In this document: positions 1 through 7,814 of the stretch, piece after piece
Layout: every line of letters begins with the position of its first letter
Numbering within the stretch: the stretch's first letter is position 1
DNA from: Tepidibacillus fermentans
GTDB lineage: Bacteria > Bacillota > Bacilli > Tepidibacillales > Tepidibacillaceae
Direction: 5' to 3'
DNA: 64,000 bases
Assembly: GCF_004342885.1 (NCBI RefSeq)
Contig: NZ_SMAB01000008.1
Coordinates: forward strand, 29,972-93,971
Position numbers and translations under genes: made by a program
Notes under the pieces: generated by a model
Told to the model about the DNA's origin: nothing
Database searches by the model: none
What the model saw: only the letters and a program-made list of their open reading frames with translations

Positions 1-431
1 TCTAACTGTTTATATAATTCACGAAGGCGAAGGGTAATTAACCGAGCCACTTCTTCCATAAAAAATGGATATTTTGACATTAATGATTCAAAAATTGTCA
101 AAGGAACTAACAGAAATTCTACTTCATGAGCAGCTCGGATCGTATAAGAGAACCCTTCTCCTGACATCGCATGAATCAGTCCAAAAACTTCACCTTTACC
201 ATAGGTTTTAATTGTGATCTCTTCTTGGTCTTCATTGATGATAATATTTTTGGCTAATCCATTTAAAACAACAAAAAGATGATCTATTTGTTTATCGTTT
301 TGATTTACTACAATTTGATGATCAGTGAACCGAGCTTGTTTAGATACAGAAATTATTTTCTGAATATCCTCATCAGGTAAATGGGAAAATAGAGGTATGC
401 CTTTTAAAAATGGAAGTAACGAATTTTCCAC
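1..431 (-). CDS. Cyclic nucleotide-binding domain protein (C-terminus cut by window edge)
   Basis: The visible 143 residues form one cNMP-binding (CAP_ED) domain: an N-terminal PLFSHLPDEDIQKI helix, a beta-roll, then KGEVFGL and a VEFLLVPLTIFESL segment. The start is GTG at 431, with a GGGGGG ribosome binding site about 6 bases upstream. The family includes Crp/Fnr regulators and longer cNBD-CBS-nucleotidyltransferase (DUF294) signalling proteins. The opening residues resemble the latter slightly more, but the part that would decide it lies outside the window. It is co-directional with no gene in view; the chemoreceptor at 476-2095 is upstream on the same strand. Confidence 0.8.
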   Translation of the reverse strand, partial: MENSLLPFLKGIPLFSHLPDEDIQKIISVSKQARFTDHQIVVNQNDKQIDHLFVVLNGLAKNIIINEDQEEITIKTYGKGEVFGLIHAMSGEGFSYTIRAAHEVEFLLVPLTIFESLMSKYPFFMEEVARLITLRLRELYKQL

Positions 432-475
432 AAATAACCCCCCTAATTTATAATTTATATCGCACATGATTTATG

Positions 476-2095
476 TTATAGTACAAATCGGTTTACGATT
501 TTTTCTAAAGATAATGCTTGATTTTTCAAATTCTCCGCATCCTTTGCTAGTTGGATGACATCATGACTATGTTGTTCCATCGTTAGACTTACTTCTTTAG
601 CGGCATTCGTAAACGAGTGAGAAATCTGCATGATTTCATGAATTGAGCGTTCTATATTTCGATTATGTTCAATTAATTGATAGGATTGAGACTTGTTTTG
701 TAATACATTATCTTTTGTATTGATGACAACATCGTTAAGAAGAGTGATGGCATTTCCAGCTTTTTTCACCATGTTCATTCCTATTTCCATCTCTTCTACC
801 CCGCGCTCAACGGATTCTAGTGACATCTTACTCTCATGGTTTACTTGTTCTAAGAGATCAAGAACCTCTTTTGCAAAGCTTGTTGTTTCTTCTGCTAAAT
901 CCCGTACTTCTTCCGCGACTACGGCAAATCCACGGCCTTCTTCTCCTGCATGAGCAGCTTCAATCGATGCGTTTAGTGCCAAAAGATTGGTTTGTTTCGC
1001 TATTTTGGTGATCGCAGAGACTTTTTGTGATATTTCTGTTATTCGCTGGTTCATTCTATGACTCGCAAGAGATGAATCATAAATGAGTTTCTTTATTTTT
1101 TCCATTTGGTTTGAAGTTTGTTGTACAGCTTCTGTACCATTCATTGCAGTAATTGAAGCGTTTTGCGAGAGTTCAACACTCGTTTGAATGGAAGATTGAA
1201 TAGACTTGGTGATCTGAAGTACATCTTGAATATTTTGTTCCATATTAGCGAGAGATTGTAATTGAGTCTCAGTTCCAGCACTAAATTCTTCCATTGTAGC
1301 TGTTAGTTCTTGAAATGATCCAGATAATTGCTCCGTATATTTTGCTTGTTTCATGATAAATGATTTCGTGTGATATGCAGCATTTTTTAACTCAGTTAAG
1401 ATTGAATGGATACCGATTGCGATTTTATTTAATTCATATCCGATTTGATGAAATTGATCTCGCCAAAACGTTTTCTTTACTCTTTTTGTTAGATTTCCTG
1501 TAGAAATGAATCTGGTGATCTTAAGCCATTCTTCTACAGATTTAACCATTGATATTTGAAACCACGTAGAAAAAATGAGAGAACTAATCATTCCCAGAAG
1601 AAGGGAAAGAAAGATCTTGTCAAAGCCAAAGAGGAACAAACTAACGAAAGTCACCAACAAGGGTAACAATCCTAACGCATAAAGGAATGTATGTAAATAT
1701 GATTTGTTGACAATTCGCCCTAATCTTAAGTTATAAGAATGCTTTTGATCTTGATAAATAGGGCAGGAGGCATCGATCATGATTTCCCCTGTATTTCGTT
1801 GATAGATTTGTAATAATGGTTCTTTCGTTTTGGCTGATTTTAGCCCAACTTCATCATTAAAAAGCATACCCTCTCGCAGTCGGTTGGTATGAATTTTTCC
1901 CCAACCATTCTCATCAACGATAACAAAATATTCATCTTTTTCTAGAGACTGATCCAAAAGATTCCGAATTACTTTTTCATTTGTGATAAGTGCTGGATCT
2001 TTTTCAAGAAGAGGAGAAAGCTTTTCCCCGATCTGAACAACTTTTTTTAGTGCTTGTTTAGCTTGTTTGCTTTGAAGAATTTTTTTTTGATTCAT
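476..2095 (-). CDS. Methyl-accepting chemotaxis protein with cytoplasmic N-terminal sensor
   Basis: Chemoreceptor of 539 residues. Residues 1-130 form a soluble region with a Cache/PAS-like stretch ([18 protein letters not shown], later [15 protein letters not shown]). Two closely spaced membrane segments follow (about 136-156 and 160-180), then a HAMP-like linker and a long coiled-coil signalling domain whose hairpin tip reads [20 protein letters not shown]. Because the hydrophobic hairpin comes after the sensor, the sensor is predicted to be cytoplasmic rather than extracellular. ATG at 2095 is preferred over GTG at 2101 because AAGGAGAGG lies at a proper distance only from the ATG. The ligand is unknown. 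No che genes are nearby, so it should feed a chemotaxis array encoded elsewhere. Confidence 0.9.
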   Translation of the reverse strand: MNQKKILQSKQAKQALKKVVQIGEKLSPLLEKDPALITNEKVIRNLLDQSLEKDEYFVIVDENGWGKIHTNRLREGMLFNDEVGLKSAKTKEPLLQIYQRNTGEIMIDASCPIYQDQKHSYNLRLGRIVNKSYLHTFLYALGLLPLLVTFVSLFLFGFDKIFLSLLLGMISSLIFSTWFQISMVKSVEEWLKITRFISTGNLTKRVKKTFWRDQFHQIGYELNKIAIGIHSILTELKNAAYHTKSFIMKQAKYTEQLSGSFQELTATMEEFSAGTETQLQSLANMEQNIQDVLQITKSIQSSIQTSVELSQNASITAMNGTEAVQQTSNQMEKIKKLIYDSSLASHRMNQRITEISQKVSAITKIAKQTNLLALNASIEAAHAGEEGRGFAVVAEEVRDLAEETTSFAKEVLDLLEQVNHESKMSLESVERGVEEMEIGMNMVKKAGNAITLLNDVVINTKDNVLQNKSQSYQLIEHNRNIERSIHEIMQISHSFTNAAKEVSLTMEQHSHDVIQLAKDAENLKNQALSLEKIVNRFVL

Positions 2096-2202
2096 TACCA
2101 CCTCTCCTTTTTTTGTTTTATTATATGATTAAATTCTGGATAAAAGTAAAATTTCCTTCATTATATTTTTAATATTCTGAATTTTATTTGATATAAAAAA
2201 AA

Positions 2203-2230
2203 AAAGAGATGACAAAAAGGTCATCTCTTT
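2203..2230 (-). terminator. Rho-independent terminator after the CotF-like pair
   Basis: Inverted arms AGAGATGAC and GTCATCTCT surround an A-rich loop. Read on the minus strand, the hairpin is followed by a run of about 12 T. It ends the two-gene coat-protein transcript coming from 2718. Confidence 0.85.
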
Positions 2231-2264
2231 TAGCAAACATTTATTAGCTTTGTGAGTCGTTTGT

Positions 2265-2513
2265 TTACGCTTGGCTTAATTCATTTTTCATTTGTTGAAT
2301 ATCTTGTGGGGTAGCAGGTTGTGCCGGTTTATAATACCCTTTTTGTGTAGCAATATTAGCTAAATCAAACTGAAATTGTTCGTCAGAATTACGAATTTGT
2401 TGCAGGGTTTGTCTCAATTGAGGATTTGAAGTTTCAGCAATCACACGTGCATAATTTTCTAGGCTTCCCTTTAGTTGATTTAAAACGTCATTAACAATTT
2501 GTTTTTCTTGCAT
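2265..2513 (-). CDS. Spore coat protein, CotF family (82 aa)
   Basis: Small helical protein matching the coat F domain pattern: QIVNDVLNQLKGSLENYA, then a second helix with QLRQTLQQIRNSDEQFQFDL and a tail with GYYKPAQPAT. CotF-type proteins are spore coat components related in fold to ferritin-like helical bundles. The ribosome binding site is TAGGGGGG upstream of ATG. It lies 10 bp after the related 64-residue gene, so the two are probably co-transcribed, presumably from a mother-cell sporulation promoter that I could not identify. Confidence 0.75.
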   Translation of the reverse strand: MQEKQIVNDVLNQLKGSLENYARVIAETSNPQLRQTLQQIRNSDEQFQFDLANIATQKGYYKPAQPATPQDIQQMKNELSQA

Positions 2514-2523
2514 ATAGATCCCC

Positions 2524-2718
2524 CTATTGTAAGAATGACATTAATTTTTGTTTGGTGTTTTGTGCAGATTGAGCAGATTGTTGTAACATTTGTTTGATCT
2601 GTGGATCAGTGACTTGGTTGGCATATTCTTGTAATTTTTGATAACCTAAACTGTGAGCATTGATTAATTCTCTTAAGCTTTGTAATTCCATTTGTGTTAA
2701 TTGTTGATGCATACTCAT
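2524..2718 (-). CDS. Small CotF-like spore coat protein (64 aa)
   Basis: A longer open frame reaches 2832, but AAGGAG sits just before ATG at 2718, giving a 64-residue product starting MSMHQQLTQMEL. The helix LRELINAHSLGYQKLQEYA followed by TDPQIKQMLQQSAQ is typical of short CotF-like proteins found in pairs in Bacillales. First gene of a two-gene unit with the 82-residue paralogue downstream. The shortened start also removes an overlap with the divergent gene at 2807. Confidence 0.7.
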   Translation of the reverse strand: MSMHQQLTQMELQSLRELINAHSLGYQKLQEYANQVTDPQIKQMLQQSAQSAQNTKQKLMSFLQ

Positions 2719-2806
2719 AATCTCCTTTCTGACTGAGAATACAAATGTAATTTGCGAAAAAATGTTGTATTTTATACCTACTATAGGATATTTTTGGAGG
2801 GAAAAA

Positions 2807-3331
2807 ATGTTTGACCCGACAATTTTTGACAATATTAAAGTGATTTTAGAAGGAAGGATTTATGATCTAGATCTAGAGGGGAAGATTATTATTGTACAAA
2901 GAAACGACTGGGTTGATTTAGCGAGGATGTCTAGGAAATACCGTATTCAATTTCGTTTATTGGCAGGGAATCAAGAAGAAACAGCTGAAGTTACTCTAAG
3001 TGCAGGTACAGAAGATTTGACAATGGAAATTCTAGAAATAGAAAATGAAAATAAGCCGGGATGTGAAATTTCTATTCGTTTTTACACAGTCATCGAAAAT
3101 CCAGATCAACAATGTAAGCATATTGAAGAAAAGATTAATCAGATCTGGAATTATCGGCCAATACTCACCCAAACCATTCATTATATATATCCCAATACAG
3201 GGAAGATGAATAATGAGATTCTACTTCAGTTTGGAAGAAAAATTGATGAGGATAATATAGAAGACATACCAGAATTGATTGAATATACCTTAAAAACATT
3301 GGAGGCTTTATCTTTATTGAACAAAAAATAA
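2807..3331 (+). CDS. Conserved hypothetical protein (174 aa)
   Basis: I do not recognise a named family. The start ATG at 2807 has TTGGAGGGA upstream, whereas the longer frame from 2762 has no good ribosome binding site. The protein is acidic and appears mixed alpha/beta, without signal peptide or membrane segment. A stretch with CEISIRFYTVIENPDQQC holds its only two cysteines. It is followed after 16 bp by the DUF1284 gene, so the two probably form an operon. No function is proposed. Confidence 0.65.
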   Translation: MFDPTIFDNIKVILEGRIYDLDLEGKIIIVQRNDWVDLARMSRKYRIQFRLLAGNQEETAEVTLSAGTEDLTMEILEIENENKPGCEISIRFYTVIENPDQQCKHIEEKINQIWNYRPILTQTIHYIYPNTGKMNNEILLQFGRKIDEDNIEDIPELIEYTLKTLEALSLLNKK

Positions 3332-3347
3332 AAAAGAAGGGGAGAAA

Positions 3348-3785
3348 ATGATTAGAATTAGAGGACACCATCTACTCTGTATTCATGGTTTTCAAGGAAT
3401 GGGCTATAGTGAATCATTTGTAAAGGAAATGGAAAAAATTACAACAATCTTGCGTGATGATTTAACTAATCCAGAATTATTGATTCAAGTTGTCAATCAA
3501 TTAGATGATGTCTGTCAAGGTTGTCCACACAATGGAAAAGATAAGTGTAATGCAGATGAGAATTCAAATCAACATGTGATGGAAATGGATCAAAGAGTCA
3601 TAAAAAAGTTAGGGATCGAAGCGAATAGTGTCTATACCAAAAAAGAATTATTACTAAGAACACAAGAAAGGGTAGAAGCAAGCGATTTAGATGTGATTTG
3701 TGAAGGATGTTCTTGGCTAACGTATGGGGTTTGTAAAGAAGGAATCGAGCGTTTAAAAAGGAGAGAACTTATTTTTAAACTGTAG
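3348..3785 (+). CDS. DUF1284 domain protein (cysteine-rich, putative metal/Fe-S binding)
   Basis: The N-terminal MIRIRGHHLLCIHGFQGMGY is the hallmark of DUF1284. Beyond Cys11 there are two clusters: Cys56-x2-Cys59-x7-Cys67 and Cys118-x2-Cys121-x7-Cys129. The symmetry of the clusters suggests an iron-sulfur or other metal site, which is an inference from the spacing. Length (145) is normal for the family. AAGGGGAG precedes the ATG. Its biochemical role is not established. Confidence 0.85.
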   Translation: MIRIRGHHLLCIHGFQGMGYSESFVKEMEKITTILRDDLTNPELLIQVVNQLDDVCQGCPHNGKDKCNADENSNQHVMEMDQRVIKKLGIEANSVYTKKELLLRTQERVEASDLDVICEGCSWLTYGVCKEGIERLKRRELIFKL

Positions 3786-3864
3786 CAAATTTTTTAACCA
3801 TAGGATTATTTTTCAATTTGTTATAAAATAAAATCGATGATAACATCAAGGAGGATAGATTCCC

Positions 3865-4083
3865 ATGTCAACACCAATATATGACAAGAAAAAACAACTT
3901 CAATATATCAAAGATAAATTACAATTAATTACTTATATGGTGAACCAAATCGATTCCGATTCCATTGAATTGGAAGATTTTCAATATCTGGCTGAAGAAT
4001 TAAAAGATTTACTTGTAAAAACCAATATGTTTCATTTTCGAAATGAAACGGTTCAAAAAGAAAAAGGAGTACCTGTAAAATAG
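3865..4083 (+). CDS. Small SE1561-family-like protein (72 aa)
   Basis: Short soluble helical protein with a strong AAGGAGG site. The heptad-like stretch KKQLQYIKDKLQLITYMVNQ, an acidic middle, and a terminal FRNE motif resemble the SE1561 family of small Firmicutes proteins of unknown function; I am moderately sure of that match. Its last codons form the 5' arm of the terminator that follows. Confidence 0.55.
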   Translation: MSTPIYDKKKQLQYIKDKLQLITYMVNQIDSDSIELEDFQYLAEELKDLLVKTNMFHFRNETVQKEKGVPVK

Positions 4084-4098
4084 GCAACTCCTTTTTAA
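4061..4098 (+). terminator. Rho-independent terminator overlapping the end of the 72-aa gene
   Basis: Arms AAAAGGAGT (within the final codons) and ACTCCTTTT, with the distal T run in the second arm. It ends transcription from the 2807 or 3865 genes. Confidence 0.7.
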
Positions 4099-4136
4099 TA
4101 TAGAGTAGTTTTCATCTGGCACATTTGGGAATTAGA

Positions 4137-4634
4137 TTATGCCTGTTTCTTCCTTACATTTCCCCACCATGTTCGAATATAAGGAATGACCCAACGGTCC
4201 AAGCCAATACGACCTGCATTGTAACCAGCAACAATTACAAAGATACTGAGTAATACCATTTGTGGATTATGGCTAACCGTACCACTGAAGAGGAAAGAGA
4301 AATTCATCATCATTCCAAAGAACATAGCTGCCGTTGTCAAACAACCAAGAATGAGTCCTAAACCTACTAAGAATTCACCCCAAGGAATCACAAAGTTAAA
4401 GAAACCGACATTTGGTAAAGCAAAATTCTCAACGAAGCTACCCCACCATTGAGAAACGGATGGATGATCTCCGCCCATTTTCTGTAATGCACCTTTTAAG
4501 AATCCTGATGCATCAAATGGACCATCACCTGTTAGTTTTTCCCAACCAGCTGAAATCCATTGCCATCCAAGGTACAATCGAAGAACCAATAGGATAAATG
4601 AAGCATAAAGATTTTCACGAAGCCAACGTACCAT
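4137..4634 (-). CDS. DoxX-family membrane protein (165 aa)
   Basis: Four predicted membrane segments. Typical DoxX features are RLYLGWQWISAGWEKL near the N-terminus and PWGEFLVGLGLILGCLTTAA in the second half. The family includes DoxD/TQO subunits and quinone- or thiol-stress proteins such as Bacillus MhqP/YfiD; the actual substrate here is unknown. ATG at 4634 is preceded by GGAGGAGAT, so upstream in-frame codons are not coding. Monocistronic; divergent from ldh. Confidence 0.85.
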   Translation of the reverse strand: MVRWLRENLYASFILLVLRLYLGWQWISAGWEKLTGDGPFDASGFLKGALQKMGGDHPSVSQWWGSFVENFALPNVGFFNFVIPWGEFLVGLGLILGCLTTAAMFFGMMMNFSFLFSGTVSHNPQMVLLSIFVIVAGYNAGRIGLDRWVIPYIRTWWGNVRKKQA

Positions 4635-4748
4635 AAAATCTCCTCCTATTTTATTTGATTTTACAAGGGATAATTTTTTATTTCCTTGCACTATATATAT
4701 AAGAAAGGCTTTTCAAACCTAGCACCATCTTCGCTTTTAAGCCATAAA

Positions 4749-4770
4749 TTGTTCACAAACTTTTGAACAA
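4749..4770. promoter_or_regulatory. Rex-like palindrome upstream of ldh
   Basis: TTGTTCA-N8-TGAACAA is a perfect 7-bp inverted repeat about 86 bp before the ldh start and 115 bp before the DoxX start. Size and TTGT...ACAA ends resemble operators of the NADH-sensing repressor Rex, which controls ldh in many Firmicutes, although the middle bases deviate from the usual TTGTGAA...TTCACAA. Assignment to Rex is inference. Confidence 0.45.
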
Positions 4771-4855
4771 ATCGTTACAATTTTAAATTACTATAAAAAA
4801 ATTGTTTTGGATGTAAAGTAATAATTGTAGCGAAAAAAAGGAGGAATCTTTCATC

Positions 4856-5821
4856 ATGAAAAATCACACAAAAATTGTTGTTATTGGAAGCGGTGCAGTG
4901 GGTTCAACTTTTGCCTATACTGTTCTTTTAAAAGGATTAGCCAATGAATTAGTAATTATTGACAAAAACAGAGATAAGGCTGAAGGGGATGCTCTGGATT
5001 TAAACCATGGTTTACTTTTGGCCCAACCGATGAAAATCTATGCTGGAGATTATTCAGATTGTAAAGATGCAGATATTATCGTGATTACGGCAGGGGCAGC
5101 ACAAAAACCAGGAGAGACTCGCCTTGATTTATTACAAAGAAACGTCTCCATCTATCATCAAATCCTTTCAGAAGTCACGAAGTTTAATCAAGATGCGATA
5201 TTTTTAATTGCTACGAATCCCGTAGATATTCTCACATATATCAGCATAAAGCTAACCAATATACCCAAAGAACGAATCATTGGTTCTGGCACACTACTAG
5301 ATAGTGCACGTTTTCGTTATTTGATATCGGAAAAAATAAAGATTGACCCGAGAAGTATTCATGGTATGATTATTGGAGAACATGGGGATACCGAACTTGC
5401 TGCATGGAGTTTATTAAATATTGCAGGGATCAACCAAGTAAAAGCTGATACAACTTCTCGATGTTATTTGTCACCAGAAGATAAGGAAGAGATCTATCAA
5501 CAAACAAAGAATGCTGCTTATCAGATCATTGAAAAGAAAGGTTCAACCTATTATGCGATTGCCTTATCGTTGGCAAGAATATGTGAAGCCATTTTACATG
5601 ATCAAAAGTCTATTTTGCCTGTTTCTACTTATTTAGAAAACTATAAAGGAATTCGTGATGTTTGTTTAGGAATTCCTAGTATCGTTGGAAAGAATGGAGT
5701 TGAAGAAATACTTGATCTACCTTTAACATCGGAAGAGGAGGAAAAACTTTTACATTCAGCTCAACAATTAGGGAACTTTATTCGGCAAATTCAATTACCA
5801 AATTTTTCGCCCGCTTCTTAA
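4856..5821 (+). CDS. ldh: L-lactate dehydrogenase
   Basis: NAD-dependent enzyme that interconverts pyruvate and L-lactate, regenerating NAD in fermentation. It has the Rossmann motif GSGAVGS (residues 11-17) and an active-site loop AAQKPGETR. The Gln at 83 marks lactate rather than malate dehydrogenase. The catalytic HGD is in GEHGDTE with His176, and the LLDSARFR helix follows. The 321-residue length is normal. AAGGAGGAAT precedes the ATG. A Rex-like palindrome upstream suggests redox control. The DegV gene follows after 46 bp and may be co-transcribed. Confidence 0.95.
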   Translation: MKNHTKIVVIGSGAVGSTFAYTVLLKGLANELVIIDKNRDKAEGDALDLNHGLLLAQPMKIYAGDYSDCKDADIIVITAGAAQKPGETRLDLLQRNVSIYHQILSEVTKFNQDAIFLIATNPVDILTYISIKLTNIPKERIIGSGTLLDSARFRYLISEKIKIDPRSIHGMIIGEHGDTELAAWSLLNIAGINQVKADTTSRCYLSPEDKEEIYQQTKNAAYQIIEKKGSTYYAIALSLARICEAILHDQKSILPVSTYLENYKGIRDVCLGIPSIVGKNGVEEILDLPLTSEEEEKLLHSAQQLGNFIRQIQLPNFSPAS

Positions 5822-5867
5822 TCAATTATAGATAGGGGAAAAGATAAGATAGGGAAGGAAAAAATCG

Positions 5868-6716
5868 ATGTCAATCAAACTTTTTACCGATAGTAGTTGT
5901 GATTTACCTGAAGATATCATGAAACATTACAATATTCATGTGATTCCATTACACATCTCCTTCCGAAGTGAGCATTTTCTTGATCGCGTCAATTTGGGGG
6001 TAAACGAATTTTATCAAAAAATGAAAATTGAAGAAGAGCTACCGAAAACGGCAGCACCATCTCCTCATGATTTTCTTCATCACTTTGAAAATGTCATGGG
6101 ATCGGAGGATCAAGGGATTGTGATTACCTTATCTTCACAGCTAAGTAGTACATATCAGAGTGCGAAAATGGCTGTTGAGATGTATAAAGAAGAACATCCT
6201 CATGTAAAAATGGTTGCTCTTGATGCAAAAAATGCTTCGATTGGCTTAGGAGTGATTCTTATTCAAGTAGCCCAACTCATTAAGGAAGGGCATACATTTG
6301 AGGAGGTTGTTGCGAAAACCAAACATATTATTGATCATTCACATATTCTGATTTTCTTAGATACCTTAGAAAATGTAATCAAAGGTGGTAGATTGGACCG
6401 GGTAAGAGGCAAAATTGCATCAGTTCTATCGATCAAATTACTAATGAAAAATAGCTTTGAAGGCTCCTTAGAAGTCGTAGATAAAGTAAGGGGCACAAAG
6501 AATGCGATCAAACGACTCATTGATTTAATTGAGGAATATGGAGAGAATTTGGAGCAAAAGATTTTAGGGATTGCCCATTCACAATGCGAGGAAAAAGCGT
6601 TAATGATCAAAGAGATAATTGAAAAAAGGTATCGATTCGCTCGAATTATCTTAACGGAAATTGGTCCAACGATTGGCACTTATGCCGGTGAAGGCGGGTT
6701 ACTAATTTCATTTTAG
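5868..6716 (+). CDS. DegV family protein (fatty-acid binding)
   Basis: The N-terminal IKLFTDSSCDLPEDIMKHY and internal ITLSSQLSSTYQSAKMA are DegV signatures; GGRLDR and a C-terminal TIGTYAGEGGL close the fold. DegV/FakB proteins bind long-chain fatty acids and in some Firmicutes hand them to the kinase FakA. No fakA is in view, so a role in fatty-acid phosphorylation is only possible. AGGGAAGGAA precedes ATG. A strong hairpin of the GGCTTGTAT repeat family ends the unit. Confidence 0.9.
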   Translation: MSIKLFTDSSCDLPEDIMKHYNIHVIPLHISFRSEHFLDRVNLGVNEFYQKMKIEEELPKTAAPSPHDFLHHFENVMGSEDQGIVITLSSQLSSTYQSAKMAVEMYKEEHPHVKMVALDAKNASIGLGVILIQVAQLIKEGHTFEEVVAKTKHIIDHSHILIFLDTLENVIKGGRLDRVRGKIASVLSIKLLMKNSFEGSLEVVDKVRGTKNAIKRLIDLIEEYGENLEQKILGIAHSQCEEKALMIKEIIEKRYRFARIILTEIGPTIGTYAGEGGLLISF

Positions 6717-6733
6717 TTGAAGGCAAAATTATA

Positions 6734-6777
6734 GGCTTGTATATTTTCCAACAATGGAATCTATACAAGCCTTTTTA
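6734..6777 (+). terminator. Terminator hairpin, short member of the GGCTTGTAT repeat family
   Basis: Arms GGCTTGTATA (6734-6743) and TATACAAGCC (6762-6771) are perfectly complementary and followed by TTTTTAAT. The sequence shares its ends with the longer elements at 19397 and 29016. It lies 17 bp after the degV stop codon. Confidence 0.8.
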
Positions 6778-6918
6778 ATCGTACGATTAAAGTGTAAAGT
6801 AAGCTTGTATCAAGAAAATATGAAGAAAGGTAAATATACTTATTTGCAGAATGTTCATACTCAGATAGAAAAATGTAAACAATAATAGAAATATATTATA
6901 AAAAGAGTGAGTGGGAGA

Positions 6919-7722
6919 ATGATGAATTTTCGAATTCCATTAGAGCATGGCATTGATTTTGTAGGAGATGTACATGCTTGTTATGACGAACTAATAGAAG
7001 GAATGGAACGATTAGGTTACCAAAAACAAGTGGATGGAACCTATGTTCACCCTAACCAAAGAAAAATTTTATTTTTAGGGGATATGATGAGTCGTGGGCC
7101 ATATTCATTAAGAGTAATGCGGTTGGTTATGGATTTGGTGAAAAACAACCTAGCTTATGCGATTGATGGCAATCATAATTGGAAAATTGCCCGTTATTTA
7201 ATGGGGAGAAATGTCAAAATGGCACATGGTGATGAACGATTCGTTGAAGAACTGAAACTGTATGAAAAAGAAAATGGCAAACAAAAAACAGAAGCGTTCA
7301 AAGAAGAAATGAAAGAATTCTTGTTGTCTTTGCCCTCTCATTACATCATTACAGATAAAGGAAAGGATGTAGCAGTTGCCGTTCATGCGGGGATTCGTGA
7401 TCAAGACATTGGTAAGGATTCTCCTGCAATTCGTTCGTTTACCCGTTATGGAGATACAGCAGGTCTTGATGAAAAAGGAAAGCCAATTCGCAGAGACTGG
7501 ACGATTCATCATCATAATGACCTTTTGATTATTTGGGGACATGATCCCAGCCCTTCGGCAAAAGTCATCAATAATACGATTAACCTTGATCAAGGATGCG
7601 TCTTTGGTGGACGATTAACATTTCTTCGTTATCCCGAAATGGAGATTGTCCAAGTTGATGCGAAAGAGAATTATGCCAATGATCAAGAACACCCGATTAG
7701 CAAACACTTTGGTAGAGTGTAA
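6919..7722 (+). CDS. prpE: PrpE-like metallophosphatase (Ap4A hydrolase type)
   Basis: Calcineurin-type phosphoesterase with the metal-binding motifs in order: GDVHACYDEL (about 16-25), LGDMMSRGP, GNHNWK, then VHAGI and WGHDPSP. Bacillus PrpE acts as an asymmetrical bis(5'-nucleosyl)-tetraphosphatase and as a protein phosphatase in spore germination; the exact activity here is inferred from similarity. GTGGGAG precedes tandem ATG codons at 6919 and 6922; either could be used. It stands alone between degV and pepF. Confidence 0.8.
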   Translation: MMNFRIPLEHGIDFVGDVHACYDELIEGMERLGYQKQVDGTYVHPNQRKILFLGDMMSRGPYSLRVMRLVMDLVKNNLAYAIDGNHNWKIARYLMGRNVKMAHGDERFVEELKLYEKENGKQKTEAFKEEMKEFLLSLPSHYIITDKGKDVAVAVHAGIRDQDIGKDSPAIRSFTRYGDTAGLDEKGKPIRRDWTIHHHNDLLIIWGHDPSPSAKVINNTINLDQGCVFGGRLTFLRYPEMEIVQVDAKENYANDQEHPISKHFGRV

Positions 7723-7814
7723 ACATTTTTTAAACCTATGATACAAAAAGAAAAAGTGGTATGATGGGGATAACAAATTTTAACAATTCTTTTGGAATAA
7801 GGAGGAAAAGTGTC

